A DNA stretch of 5,907 bases from Burkholderiales bacterium (GCA_025352345.1 JANXTP010000346.1:1-5907), one strand, 5' to 3'; positions 1-5,907 are shown, counted from the first letter of the stretch. Notes: generated by a model from the sequence alone, not told the origin. Program-made: numbers and translations.

Positions 1-368
1 CGTCGGGTCCCGCCCCGGCTGCCGAGTAACTTTCATTTGCGGGCCCAAATGAAAGTCACTAAAGCAAAGGGCCTGAACACCAGACATTTGGCCTGCTCGC
101 TTCGGCCAGCCGCCTACTTCAGCGGCTCTGGCCCGAGAACACACGCCGGGCTACTTCCGCAGTTACCTCGCTAATGTTCAAACATGCGGTCTCGCTACGC
201 CTCGACCCTGTCGGGTCATCGGCTGGGGGTTCTTGTGCCAGAGCCTCTGCCGTTTGCCTGTAGACGCAGCGTGACGTTCAAATGTCTGGTGTTCGGGCCC
301 TCTTTTTTGCTTACTTTTTTCTGGGCCAGCAGAAAAAGTGAGACGCCTGCCGGGGCGGAATCCCGGCG
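1..368. repeat. Long imperfect inverted-repeat element with nested hairpins; no gene
   Basis: This gene-free stretch folds back on itself around an axis near 184.5. Positions 70-90 match the reverse complement of 279-299 at 20 of 21 bases, and 120-140 match the reverse complement of 229-249 at 18 of 21. The outer ends (1-20 and about 349-368) pair again with a one-base offset. Each arm also holds local hairpins: 29-39 with 46-56 (11 perfect pairs, loop CGGGCC), 310-323 with 330-342 (one bulge, one mismatch), and GC-rich ones at 2-19 and 349-367. The left end may lie outside the window. It resembles intergenic repeats that I recall from Burkholderiales genomes, but that is from memory. No transposase is present, so it would be a non-autonomous or structural repeat. 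Short open frames here have no ribosome site and no recognisable product. The right arm begins about 32 bases past the glycosyltransferase stop codon and may help end that transcript. Confidence 0.75.
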
Positions 369-400
369 CGGTGATTGCAAGGCAAACCAAGCCCGCCGGA

Positions 401-2329
401 TCAGCCGACTGCCGCCAGCGCCTGAGGCGACAACCCGGCCCTCGACCTCTCGACCATTCGCCGGTACAGCGACTCCAGGTCGTGAGCGAATCGACCGCCG
501 TCGAACAACGGAAACGTCGAGCGCCCCTGCGCAAGGTGATCGCGCATCGCTTGCAGGCGCTCTGGCTGCTGCAACAGCCCGATCACGCCCGCCTCGTACG
601 CGGGGGCATCGGCAAACACCAGTGGGTCCAGCCCGACCGAAGTCAGCAGGCTGGCCGCGACGCGGGAGGCGAAGGTCTCGCCGATCACCGTGGCCAGCGG
701 AACCCCCATCCACAGCGCATCGCTGGCCGTGGTGTGGGCGTTGCACGGCCAGTTGTCGAGCATCAGATCGGCCAGCGGCAGGCGGGCCAAGTGGTCGCTG
801 ACGCTTGCCTTGGGCGCGAAGATCAAGCGTTCGGGATCAATGCCGTGGCGCGTCGCTTCGCGGCGCAGGTTGGCGGTCGCCTGCGGGTTGTCGTGCAGCA
901 GCCAGAGCACCGCGTTCGGCACCGCCTGCAGGATGTGCATCCAGGCGCCGAAGGTCTCGGGGGTCAGCTTGAAGCTCTGGTTGAAGCACCCCAGCACCAG
1001 CGCGTGTTCCGGCAGGCCCCATTGCAGCCGATCCGAGGGCGCTGGCCGCGCGCGTTGGCTGTCGTTGGGCTGGTAGCAGTGCGGCATCTGCGCGATGCAC
1101 TCGGTGTAGTGCGCCGCGTGCGACAGCGGCGTCGTGATCGCATCGCCAATGAAGTAGTCGATGCAGCGCATGCCTGTCGTGGCCGGAAAACCGAGGAAGC
1201 TGACCTGCACCGGTGCGGCCCGGTAGGCCAGCACCGGCAGTCGGCTGTCCTGCGTGTGGCCTTTCAGCTCAACCAGCACATCGATGCCGTCGGCGTGGAT
1301 GCGCTGGGCCATCGTGCGGGTGTCCATCGCGCGCATGTCGACGAGATGCTCGCACGCTGCACGCACACGATGCTGCATTGCGGTGTGGTCATCGGTGCCG
1401 TAGGAATACAGCGTGACCTCGAAGTCCCGGGTGTTACGGCGCTCCAGCGCCTCGACGAACAACTGGCTGGTCGCGTGGTGGTGGAAGTCGCAGGACAGAT
1501 AGCCAATGCGGATGCGGCCGGCGGCGTCGCGGGCGCGCTTCTGTGGTGGCAACGGCGTGATGTGGCCGGTGTGGAAGACGGCGGCTTGTTGCGCCACGAA
1601 CTTGAACAGTTCTGGTGGATGCGGGATGCCCAGCAAGGCAAACGTGGCGCCTTCGCCAGCCTCACCGCTGCTCGGGTCGAGTTGCTGCATCGCCTCGATG
1701 GCGTCGGCGCAGGATGCATCGAAGCCGCGCCAGTCGCAGGCGTACTGCCGCATGTGGATTGCCATCAGCCGGGCCGACAGACGGGACGGCTGCAACGCCA
1801 CCGTCGTCAGGAAGCTCTCGGCTGCCGAGCAGTAGTCTTTCATGTCTTTGAGCACCAAGCCGAGGCGCAGGTGCAGGCTGGCATCGCAGACATTGATCGC
1901 CATCGCCCTCAGGAACGCGTCGAGGGCCTCGTGGTGCCGCCGCAGGTGCCACATCGTCGTGCCCTGGTTGACCAGGAAGTCGAACGAGGCCTGCGCTTCG
2001 GCGTTGTCCCGTTGCTGTTCGAAGACCTCGGCCGCCTCTGGCCAGCGGTGCTGCTCTAGAAGCGAGATGGTTAGCACCTGCAGCGCACGCAAATTGACCG
2101 GGTCGTGCGTCAGGGTGCGCCGCGCTGCGTCCGTCGCAGCGGAAAGCGCTCCGGCATGCACGTTGGCAATCGCCAGCGACAGCCAATCGTTCGCGGCGAA
2201 TCGGCGATCGCCCGACAGTTCGCTCAGGCCTCGTGCGGCATCGGCCCAATGCTGTGTGGTCACAAATTGGTAGGCGTTGCGTTTGGCCTGCAGGTAGGCG
2301 ACATCGGCGTGCGTGTGGGCGTGGGCCAT
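401..2329 (-). CDS. TPR-containing family GT41 glycosyltransferase (O-GlcNAc transferase/SPINDLY type), probable flagellin glycosyltransferase
   Basis: Predicted cytoplasmic enzyme of 642 residues that transfers a sugar from a nucleotide donor to Ser/Thr of proteins. Residues about 10-180 are helical with TPR-like spacing and would bind the acceptor. Residues about 270-625 are the GT-B catalytic part. Seen motifs, matched from memory to human OGT: GYLSCDFHHHATS at 276-288 (H285 aligns with catalytic-region H498), ELKGHT at 354-359, FNQSFK at 449-454 (K454 aligns with the UDP-binding lysine K842), and CNAHTTASD at 529-537 (aligns with CNGHTTGMD), then GETFASRVAAS at 550-560. None of these motifs looks broken. 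D350 stands where human OGT has H558. No signal peptide or membrane segment is seen. The start is ATG at 2329, with GAGGA at 2336-2340 six bases upstream; a TTG one codon earlier is less likely. The N-terminus MAHAHTHA is unusually His-rich. The gene is divergent from the flagellins, which makes flagellin the likely target (inference). The donor sugar cannot be read from the sequence. Confidence 0.9.
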   Translation of the reverse strand: MAHAHTHADVAYLQAKRNAYQFVTTQHWADAARGLSELSGDRRFAANDWLSLAIANVHAGALSAATDAARRTLTHDPVNLRALQVLTISLLEQHRWPEAAEVFEQQRDNAEAQASFDFLVNQGTTMWHLRRHHEALDAFLRAMAINVCDASLHLRLGLVLKDMKDYCSAAESFLTTVALQPSRLSARLMAIHMRQYACDWRGFDASCADAIEAMQQLDPSSGEAGEGATFALLGIPHPPELFKFVAQQAAVFHTGHITPLPPQKRARDAAGRIRIGYLSCDFHHHATSQLFVEALERRNTRDFEVTLYSYGTDDHTAMQHRVRAACEHLVDMRAMDTRTMAQRIHADGIDVLVELKGHTQDSRLPVLAYRAAPVQVSFLGFPATTGMRCIDYFIGDAITTPLSHAAHYTECIAQMPHCYQPNDSQRARPAPSDRLQWGLPEHALVLGCFNQSFKLTPETFGAWMHILQAVPNAVLWLLHDNPQATANLRREATRHGIDPERLIFAPKASVSDHLARLPLADLMLDNWPCNAHTTASDALWMGVPLATVIGETFASRVAASLLTSVGLDPLVFADAPAYEAGVIGLLQQPERLQAMRDHLAQGRSTFPLFDGGRFAHDLESLYRRMVERSRAGLSPQALAAVG

Positions 2330-2437
2330 CAAAAATCCTCGGGCGAACCAGCATGTCGCGTCGGGTGACGCAGTTCGCGTGAATCTAGAGCGAGCGTCAT
2401 CCCGCGGATGCGTTGAAAAGCGCGGCGCAGGCTGCGC

Positions 2438-2465
2438 TTATCGCCGGGACAACCCGGTCGGTTTG
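2438..2465 (-). promoter_or_regulatory. Possible sigma-28 promoter for the glycosyltransferase gene
   Basis: Read on the minus strand, CAAA (2465-2462) is followed after 16 bases by GGCGATAA (2445-2438). The sigma-28 consensus is TAAA-N15-GCCGATAA, so the -10 element matches at 7 of 8 bases and the -35 at 3 of 4, but the spacer is one base longer than ideal. Transcription would start near 2431 and give a leader of about 100 bases. If real, it would place the glycosyltransferase under the same late flagellar control as the filament genes. Found by eye; short motifs like this can arise by chance. Confidence 0.35.
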
Positions 2466-2475
2466 CAAAATTTGC

Positions 2476-2502
2476 TCAAGTCGCCAGACGACCAGACGAA
2501 AA
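2476..2502 (+). promoter_or_regulatory. Probable sigma-28 promoter of the first flagellin gene
   Basis: TCAA (2476-2479), then exactly 15 bases, then GACGAAAA (2495-2502). The consensus is TAAA-N15-GCCGATAA, so the match is 3 of 4 and 6 of 8 with ideal spacing. The -35 half begins TCAAGT, the same as at the stronger fliD promoter in this window (5443-5448), which supports both calls. Transcription would start around 2509, leaving an unusually long leader of about 235 bases before the ATG at 2744. No sigma-54 pair (GG-N10-GC) was seen in this spacer. Confidence 0.5.
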
Positions 2503-2660
2503 CATTTCCAACGAGGCGTCTGTCCCAGCCTCGGGGTCCGGAACAGCCGACCGCAGGTCCCCACAACCAATCAACGGGGGTTTGCAGGATGACTGCCGCC
2601 GGGCGCAGCCGGTCCAAGGACACACGGAAAGTGCTCAGGCACTGACCGCCCGAAGACTGG

Positions 2661-2716
2661 CTCGATCGGGGTGGGGCAACCCGCCTCAGTCGAGGCAAAG
2701 CCGGCGTCCACGCCGG
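2661..2716 (+). promoter_or_regulatory. Structured 5' leader of flagellin mRNA: GNRA-capped hairpin plus second hairpin
   Basis: Positions 2661-2675 pair with 2680-2694 at 14 of 15 positions (three G-U pairs, one C-A mismatch at 2667/2688) and are capped by the loop GCAA (2676-2679), a stable GNRA tetraloop. A second hairpin follows, CCGGCG (2701-2706) with CGCCGG (2711-2716) and loop TCCA. It ends 14 bases before the ribosome site AAGGAG at 2731-2736. Neither hairpin is followed by a T-run, so neither looks like a terminator. A role in mRNA stability or translation control of the abundant flagellin message is inference. The rest of the 2330-2743 spacer holds the two promoter candidates, smaller dyads and no convincing gene. 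Confidence 0.4.
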
Positions 2717-2743
2717 GAGTTCATCAACCTAAGGAGCTTTCTC

Positions 2744-3937
2744 ATGGCACTGACCATCAACACCAATGTCAATTCGCTGACGGCTCAGCGCAACTTGGCC
2801 ACCAACCAGTCTTCGCTGGCGACCTCGCTGCAGCGCCTGTCATCCGGCTTGCGCGTCAACAGCGCGAAGGACGACGCTGCCGGCCTGGCTATTGCTGAGC
2901 GTCTGAATTCGCAGGTCCGCGGCCTGAACGTCGCTTCGCGCAACGCCAACGACGGCATCTCGCTGTCGCAAACCGCTGAAGGCGCGCTGGGCAAGGTCAC
3001 CGATTCGCTGCAGCGCATCCGTGAACTGGCTGTCCAGTCGTCGAATGCCACCAACAGCGCCGACGACCGCAAGGCATTGCAGAACGAAGTCTCGCAGCTG
3101 CGCGATGAAATCGACCGCGTGGCCAAGAACACCACCTTCAACGGCACCAAGCTGCTCGACGGCTCGCTGACCGGCGCCACATTCCAGGTTGGTGCGGGGG
3201 CCGGCGAGAACATCACCGTTTCTTCAGTGACCAACGCGACCACGGCCAAGTTGTCGAGCGTCAACTACGGCAAGGACGACATCACCGGCATCAGCACTGG
3301 CACGGTGTCAACCTTGACATCCATTGCCGCCAATACGCTCAAGATCTCGGTGGGCGGCACTGAGTATCAGCTGGCCGGTGTCAATGAGGCCAGTTCAGCA
3401 GAACAGCGTTTGGGCCAAGTGGCAGAGGCCATCAACCGCCGTACTTCTGACACCGGTGTGACGGCATTTCTGTCGAAGCAAACCGACGGCAGCTACAGTT
3501 TGAAGCTGCGCACGGGCACGCTCGACAGCGCCGGTGTCGCCGCCGCCGTGACGACGGGTGGATTCACAGTCGCCACCACCGGCATTGCCGATGGCAGCGT
3601 GACGGTTGCCGCGTCGACCAGCGCCGGCTTGGACAGCTTGACTGTTGCGACCTCCGAAGACTCCTACCTGGCCATCAAAAACGTCGATGACGCGCTGAAG
3701 CAGGTCAACAGCGCCCGTGCCACCCTGGGTGCGGTGCAGAGCCGATTCGAGGCGGCGATTTCGAACATCGCGATCCAGGCGGAAAACACTTCGGCAGCGC
3801 GTGGTCGTATCGTCGATGCGGATTTCGCGGCCGAAACCGCCAACCTGTCACGCTCGCAAGTGCTGCAACAAGCTGGCACCGCGATCGTGGCGCAGGCCAA
3901 CCAGTTGCCGCAGCAAGTGCTGCAGTTGTTGCGATAA
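2744..3937 (+). CDS. fliC: Flagellin, first of two tandem copies
   Basis: Filament subunit of 397 residues, exported through the flagellar type III apparatus and polymerised outside the cell. Residues 1 to about 140 are the conserved N-terminal D0/D1 region (MALTINTNVNSL, then RLSSGLRVNSAKDDAAGLAI at 31-50). Residues about 312-397 are the C-terminal D1/D0 region, ending QQVLQLLR. LQRIRELAVQ at 89-98 matches the TLR5-recognition segment of canonical flagellins. The middle (about 145-305) is Ser/Thr/Gly/Ala-rich, typical of surface-exposed, often glycosylated flagellin domains, and contains a flagellin_IN-like block at 222-247. There is no Cys or Trp. The ATG at 2744 is chosen because it begins the family N-terminus and has AAGGAG (2731-2736) seven bases upstream; in-frame codons back to 2582 add unrelated sequence. 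A probable sigma-28 promoter lies at 2476-2502 and a terminator follows the gene. The product call is near certain; the symbol could equally be flaA or fliC1. Confidence 0.97.
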   Translation: MALTINTNVNSLTAQRNLATNQSSLATSLQRLSSGLRVNSAKDDAAGLAIAERLNSQVRGLNVASRNANDGISLSQTAEGALGKVTDSLQRIRELAVQSSNATNSADDRKALQNEVSQLRDEIDRVAKNTTFNGTKLLDGSLTGATFQVGAGAGENITVSSVTNATTAKLSSVNYGKDDITGISTGTVSTLTSIAANTLKISVGGTEYQLAGVNEASSAEQRLGQVAEAINRRTSDTGVTAFLSKQTDGSYSLKLRTGTLDSAGVAAAVTTGGFTVATTGIADGSVTVAASTSAGLDSLTVATSEDSYLAIKNVDDALKQVNSARATLGAVQSRFEAAISNIAIQAENTSAARGRIVDADFAAETANLSRSQVLQQAGTAIVAQANQLPQQVLQLLR

Positions 3938-3953
3938 CAAGAACAAGCGGGTC

Positions 3954-3977
3954 GCCGCTCGCGCGGCACCCCTTTTT
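3954..3977 (+). terminator. Possible first terminator hairpin after flagellin 1
   Basis: GCCGC (3954-3958) pairs with GCGGC (3963-3967) around the loop TCGC, and a run of five T follows at 3973-3977 after the bases ACCCC. The gap between stem and T-run makes it a weaker terminator than the hairpin just downstream. It may act in tandem with that hairpin or protect the mRNA 3' end. Confidence 0.35.
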
Positions 3978-3981
3978 CTGC

Positions 3982-4006
3982 ATGCCCGGCACTGCTGGGC
4001 ATTTTT
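3982..4006 (+). terminator. Intrinsic terminator of the first flagellin gene
   Basis: ATGCCCGGC (3982-3990) pairs with GCTGGGCAT (3994-4002) through nine pairs (one G-U), with the three-base loop ACT, followed directly by TTTTT (4002-4006). It lies 45 bases after the stop codon at 3935-3937. It should end most flagellin 1 transcripts before the second flagellin gene, so the two copies are probably separate transcription units or coupled only by read-through. Confidence 0.8.
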
Positions 4007-4164
4007 CATTTCAGCGAGCAATTAAGCGGGGGTTCACGCGGCTTATCGATCGAATGGGGCCTCAAATCGTTCTTCAGAATTCAACCCATCAACAGCGGTC
4101 TTTCTGACTGCGACGGATCCGGCAAGTGGTCGGTTCCGGCTTCTGTAGACGTTGGAGACCGACC

Positions 4165-5364
4165 ATGGCACAGACGATCAACACGAACATCAACTCGCTG
4201 ACAGCGCAACGCAATCTCAGCGCCTCGCAAAGCTCTCTGGCGACGTCGATACAGCGGTTATCGTCCGGCCTGCGCGTCAACAGCGCCAAGGACGATGCCG
4301 CCGGCCTCGCCATCGCCGAGCGGCTGAACACCCAGATCCGCGGCCTCAACGTCGCATCTCGCAATGCGAATGACGGCATCTCGCTGGCGCAGGTCGCGGA
4401 AGGTGCGCTCGGCAAGGTCAGCGACTCGCTGCAACGCATCCGTGAACTGGCGGTGCAATCGGCCAATGCAACCAACAGCGCCGGCGATCGCGCTGCGCTG
4501 CAATCCGAAGTGGCGCAATTGACCGATGAAGTCAACCGCGTTGCCAAGCAGACTTCGTTCAATGGCACAAAACTGCTCGACGGCAGCTTCACCGCGGCCA
4601 CTTTCCAAATCGGCGCCAACTCGGGCGAGGCGATCACCATCGCAGCACTGACCAATGTCACCACCGACGGGCTGTCGAACGTCACCTATGGCTCGGGTGA
4701 CGCCACCAACATCAGCAGCGCCGGGATATCGACCCTGACCGCCGTCGCCAGCGGCACGCTGGCGATCTCGGTCGCGGGAACCGAATACAAATTGTCCGGT
4801 CTGGCCGTTGCGCGCAGCCCGGAAGAACGCCTGGGCCAGGTGGCCGAAGCCATCAACCGGCGCACCTCCGACACCGGCGTGACGGCCTACCTGTCGAAGC
4901 AGACCAATGGTGAGTACACGTTGGCGTTCCGTTCGAGCGCCGTCGACACAGCGACCGCCACCGCAGCGTCCGTGACCTTCGGTGGCTTCAGCGTGGCGAC
5001 GACCGGCATCGACAACACGAGTGCCACCATAGCGTCGACCAATGTCACCGGGTTCAGCGCCCTGTCGGTGGGAAGCACCGAAACCGCCTGGCTCGCGATC
5101 AAGCAGGTCGACGACGCGCTTGAGCAGGTCAACAGCGCGCGTGCCACGCTGGGCGCGGTGCAGAGCCGCTTCGAAACCGCGGTGTCGAACATCGCGATTC
5201 AGTCGGAAAACACGTCTGCCGCGCGCGGTCGCATCGTCGATGCCGACTTCGCGACGGAAACCGCGAACCTGTCGCGAGCGCAGATCCTGACGCAGGCTGG
5301 CACCGCCATTGTTGCGCAGGCCAATAATCTCCCTCAGCAGGTGCTCAAGCTGCTGCAAGGCTGA
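4165..5364 (+). CDS. Flagellin, second of two tandem copies
   Basis: Second filament subunit, 399 residues. The N-terminal D0/D1 region (1 to about 140) begins MAQTINTNINSL and the C-terminal region (about 313-399) ends QQVLKLLQG. By eye, both conserved ends are about 85 percent identical to the first flagellin, while the middle differs much more apart from the block at 222-247. The TLR5-type segment LQRIRELAVQ (89-98) is intact. There is no Cys, but there is one Trp (W309) where the first copy has Tyr. The ATG at 4165 fits the family N-terminus and has GGAG (4154-4157) seven bases upstream; the in-frame GTG at 4126 would add an atypical tail. Many synonymous differences from the first copy show an old duplication, not a recent one. 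I could not find a convincing sigma-28 promoter in the 227-base spacer before it (3938-4164). It may be a minor or differently timed subunit (inference). Names such as fliC2 or flaB would fit. Confidence 0.96.
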   Translation: MAQTINTNINSLTAQRNLSASQSSLATSIQRLSSGLRVNSAKDDAAGLAIAERLNTQIRGLNVASRNANDGISLAQVAEGALGKVSDSLQRIRELAVQSANATNSAGDRAALQSEVAQLTDEVNRVAKQTSFNGTKLLDGSFTAATFQIGANSGEAITIAALTNVTTDGLSNVTYGSGDATNISSAGISTLTAVASGTLAISVAGTEYKLSGLAVARSPEERLGQVAEAINRRTSDTGVTAYLSKQTNGEYTLAFRSSAVDTATATAASVTFGGFSVATTGIDNTSATIASTNVTGFSALSVGSTETAWLAIKQVDDALEQVNSARATLGAVQSRFETAVSNIAIQSENTSAARGRIVDADFATETANLSRAQILTQAGTAIVAQANNLPQQVLKLLQG

Positions 5365-5394
5365 TCCGGCGCGCTGCGTTTTCGCGCTGGCACG

Positions 5395-5438
5395 CGACCC
5401 ACGCGGTCCGATCGGGCTGGGTGGGTCGTTGTCGTTTT
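5395..5438 (+). terminator. Probable terminator of the second flagellin gene
   Basis: CGACCCAC (5395-5402) pairs perfectly with GTGGGTCG (5421-5428), followed by a T-rich stretch with TTTT at 5435-5438. The loop is large (18 bases) but contains the palindrome CCGATCGG (5408-5415), which can add pairing. The T-run is interrupted, so termination may be partial. It sits between the stop codon of flagellin 2 and the fliD promoter. Confidence 0.45.
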
Positions 5439-5442
5439 GTGC

Positions 5443-5469
5443 TCAAGTTTCAGCGCGCAACACCGATAG
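5443..5469 (+). promoter_or_regulatory. Sigma-28 promoter of fliD
   Basis: TCAA (5443-5446), exactly 15 bases, then ACCGATAG (5462-5469). Against the sigma-28 consensus TAAA-N15-GCCGATAA this matches 3 of 4 and 6 of 8, with the core CCGATA intact and ideal spacing. The expected start near 5476 leaves a leader of about 20 bases, just enough for the ribosome site AAGGAG at 5483-5488. It is the clearest promoter in the window and indicates that fliD has its own late flagellar promoter. Confidence 0.7.
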
Positions 5470-5495
5470 CCCACGAACACTGAAGGAGCGTTCTG

Positions 5496-5907
5496 ATGAC
5501 ATCTCTTGCAACTCCGGGCATCGGAAGCGGTATCGATGTCAACGGCATCGTCGACAAGCTGGTCGCTATCGAGCAAGCTCCAGTGGACTTGCTGACCAAG
5601 GCGAAGACTGCGTTGCAGGCGAAGTTGTCGTCGTTCGGCCTGCTGCAGAGCTACACCACCAACCTCCACGATGCAGTGGCCCGGTTGGCCGATCCCACCC
5701 TTTGGCAACAGACCACGGCGCTGACCACCGACCCGAGTTCGGTGTCGGCCACCTCGACCGCCGCGGCGCTGGCCGGCACCTACAGTGTTCAGGTTTCGCA
5801 GCTCGCGCAGGCACAGTCGCTGGCCTCCGGTGTGTATGCCAGCAGCACGGCATCGGTCGGAACGGGGACGCTGACGATCGAGCTCGGCAGCTACAGCGCA
5901 GGCAATG
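5496..5907 (+). CDS. fliD: Flagellar hook-associated protein 2 (filament cap), N-terminal part
   Basis: FliD forms the cap at the filament tip and guides insertion of exported flagellin subunits. Only the first 137 residues lie in the window; the family is usually about 450-500 residues or more, so the frame is cut by the window edge, not broken. Residues 8-27 (GIGSGIDVNGIVDKL followed by VAIEQ) are the hallmark FliD N-terminal segment, followed by a predicted helical stretch to about residue 66 and a Ser/Thr/Ala-rich part with GTYSVQVSQLAQAQS at about 93-107, typical of the FliD_N domain. The start ATG at 5496 has AAGGAG (5483-5488) seven bases upstream. It follows the flagellins in the usual betaproteobacterial order; fliS would be expected downstream, outside the window. 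Confidence 0.95.
   Translation, partial: MTSLATPGIGSGIDVNGIVDKLVAIEQAPVDLLTKAKTALQAKLSSFGLLQSYTTNLHDAVARLADPTLWQQTTALTTDPSSVSATSTAAALAGTYSVQVSQLAQAQSLASGVYASSTASVGTGTLTIELGSYSAGN

Noticed and set aside
1..368. Insertion sequence or CRISPR array as explanation of the left repeat
   Set aside because: There is no transposase frame and no regularly spaced direct repeats; the symmetry is a single long dyad with nested hairpins.
184..801. Open frames starting inside the inverted repeat, on both strands
   Set aside because: They run from the repeat into the antisense of the glycosyltransferase, have low-complexity Arg/Pro-rich translations, and lack ribosome sites.
338..2059. Long plus-strand open frame of 573 codons across the glycosyltransferase gene
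   Set aside because: It is antisense to a gene with clear GT41 motifs, its translation is rich in Arg, Gln, Val and Gly with no recognisable domain, and it has no ribosome site. GC-rich codon bias commonly leaves such open antisense frames.
2330..2332. TTG as start codon of the glycosyltransferase
   Set aside because: It directly precedes the ATG at 2329; the GAGGA spacing suits the ATG better (six bases versus three).
2440..2600. Sigma-54 promoter for the flagellin gene
   Set aside because: TTTGC occurs at 2462-2466, 2471-2475 and 2581-2585, but none has GG at the required N10 distance; the nearest spacings were 7 and 12.
2589..2645. Possible 18-residue leader peptide in the flagellin leader
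   Set aside because: It starts with ATG and ends with TGA at 2643-2645, but it has only a G-run as a ribosome site and no regulatory codon run, so it cannot be supported from sequence alone.
2582..2743. N-terminal extension of the first flagellin
   Set aside because: The frame stays open upstream, but the added residues are unlike any flagellin N-terminus, and ATG 2744 has a strong AAGGAG at ideal spacing.
4258..5358. Minus-strand open frame of 366 codons across the second flagellin gene
   Set aside because: Antisense shadow of an unmistakable flagellin; low-complexity Arg/Gly-rich translation and no ribosome site.

Overview
The window is a late (class III) flagellar gene region from a motile, GC-rich Gram-negative bacterium. 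The flagellin ends, the strong third-position GC bias and the spacer repeat (TTGCTTAC-T-run-CTGGGCCAGCAG) suggest a betaproteobacterium of the order Burkholderiales (Comamonadaceae or the Leptothrix/Rubrivivax group). This placement is inference from memory of these genomes; no marker gene is present.

Layout from left to right. Positions 1 to about 368 hold no gene but a long imperfect inverted repeat. Its axis lies near 184.5, and each arm carries its own local hairpins. Positions 401-2329, minus strand, encode a 642-residue TPR plus family GT41 glycosyltransferase (O-GlcNAc-transferase/SPINDLY type). Positions 2330-2743 are a divergent intergenic region. It has a probable sigma-28 promoter for the flagellin gene, a weaker possible sigma-28 promoter facing the glycosyltransferase gene, and a long, hairpin-rich flagellin leader. 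Positions 2744-3937 and 4165-5364 are two tandem flagellin genes (397 and 399 residues). They are alike at both ends and diverged in the middle, and a good intrinsic terminator separates them. A near-consensus sigma-28 promoter at 5443-5469 precedes fliD (filament cap), which starts at 5496 and runs off the right edge.

Together the genes build and probably decorate the filament. The flagellins are exported through the flagellar channel and polymerise under the FliD cap. The cytoplasmic GT41 enzyme is a good candidate for adding O-linked sugar to Ser/Thr of the flagellin central domains before export. The enzyme family, the flagellins and FliD are well supported by sequence. The glycosylation link is inferred from gene position, enzyme family and possible shared sigma-28 control.

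I found no RNA genes, insertion sequence, CRISPR array or clearly novel protein system. The most unusual items are the nested inverted-repeat element, the back-to-back promoter arrangement with a structured flagellin leader, and the glycosyltransferase beside the flagellins.
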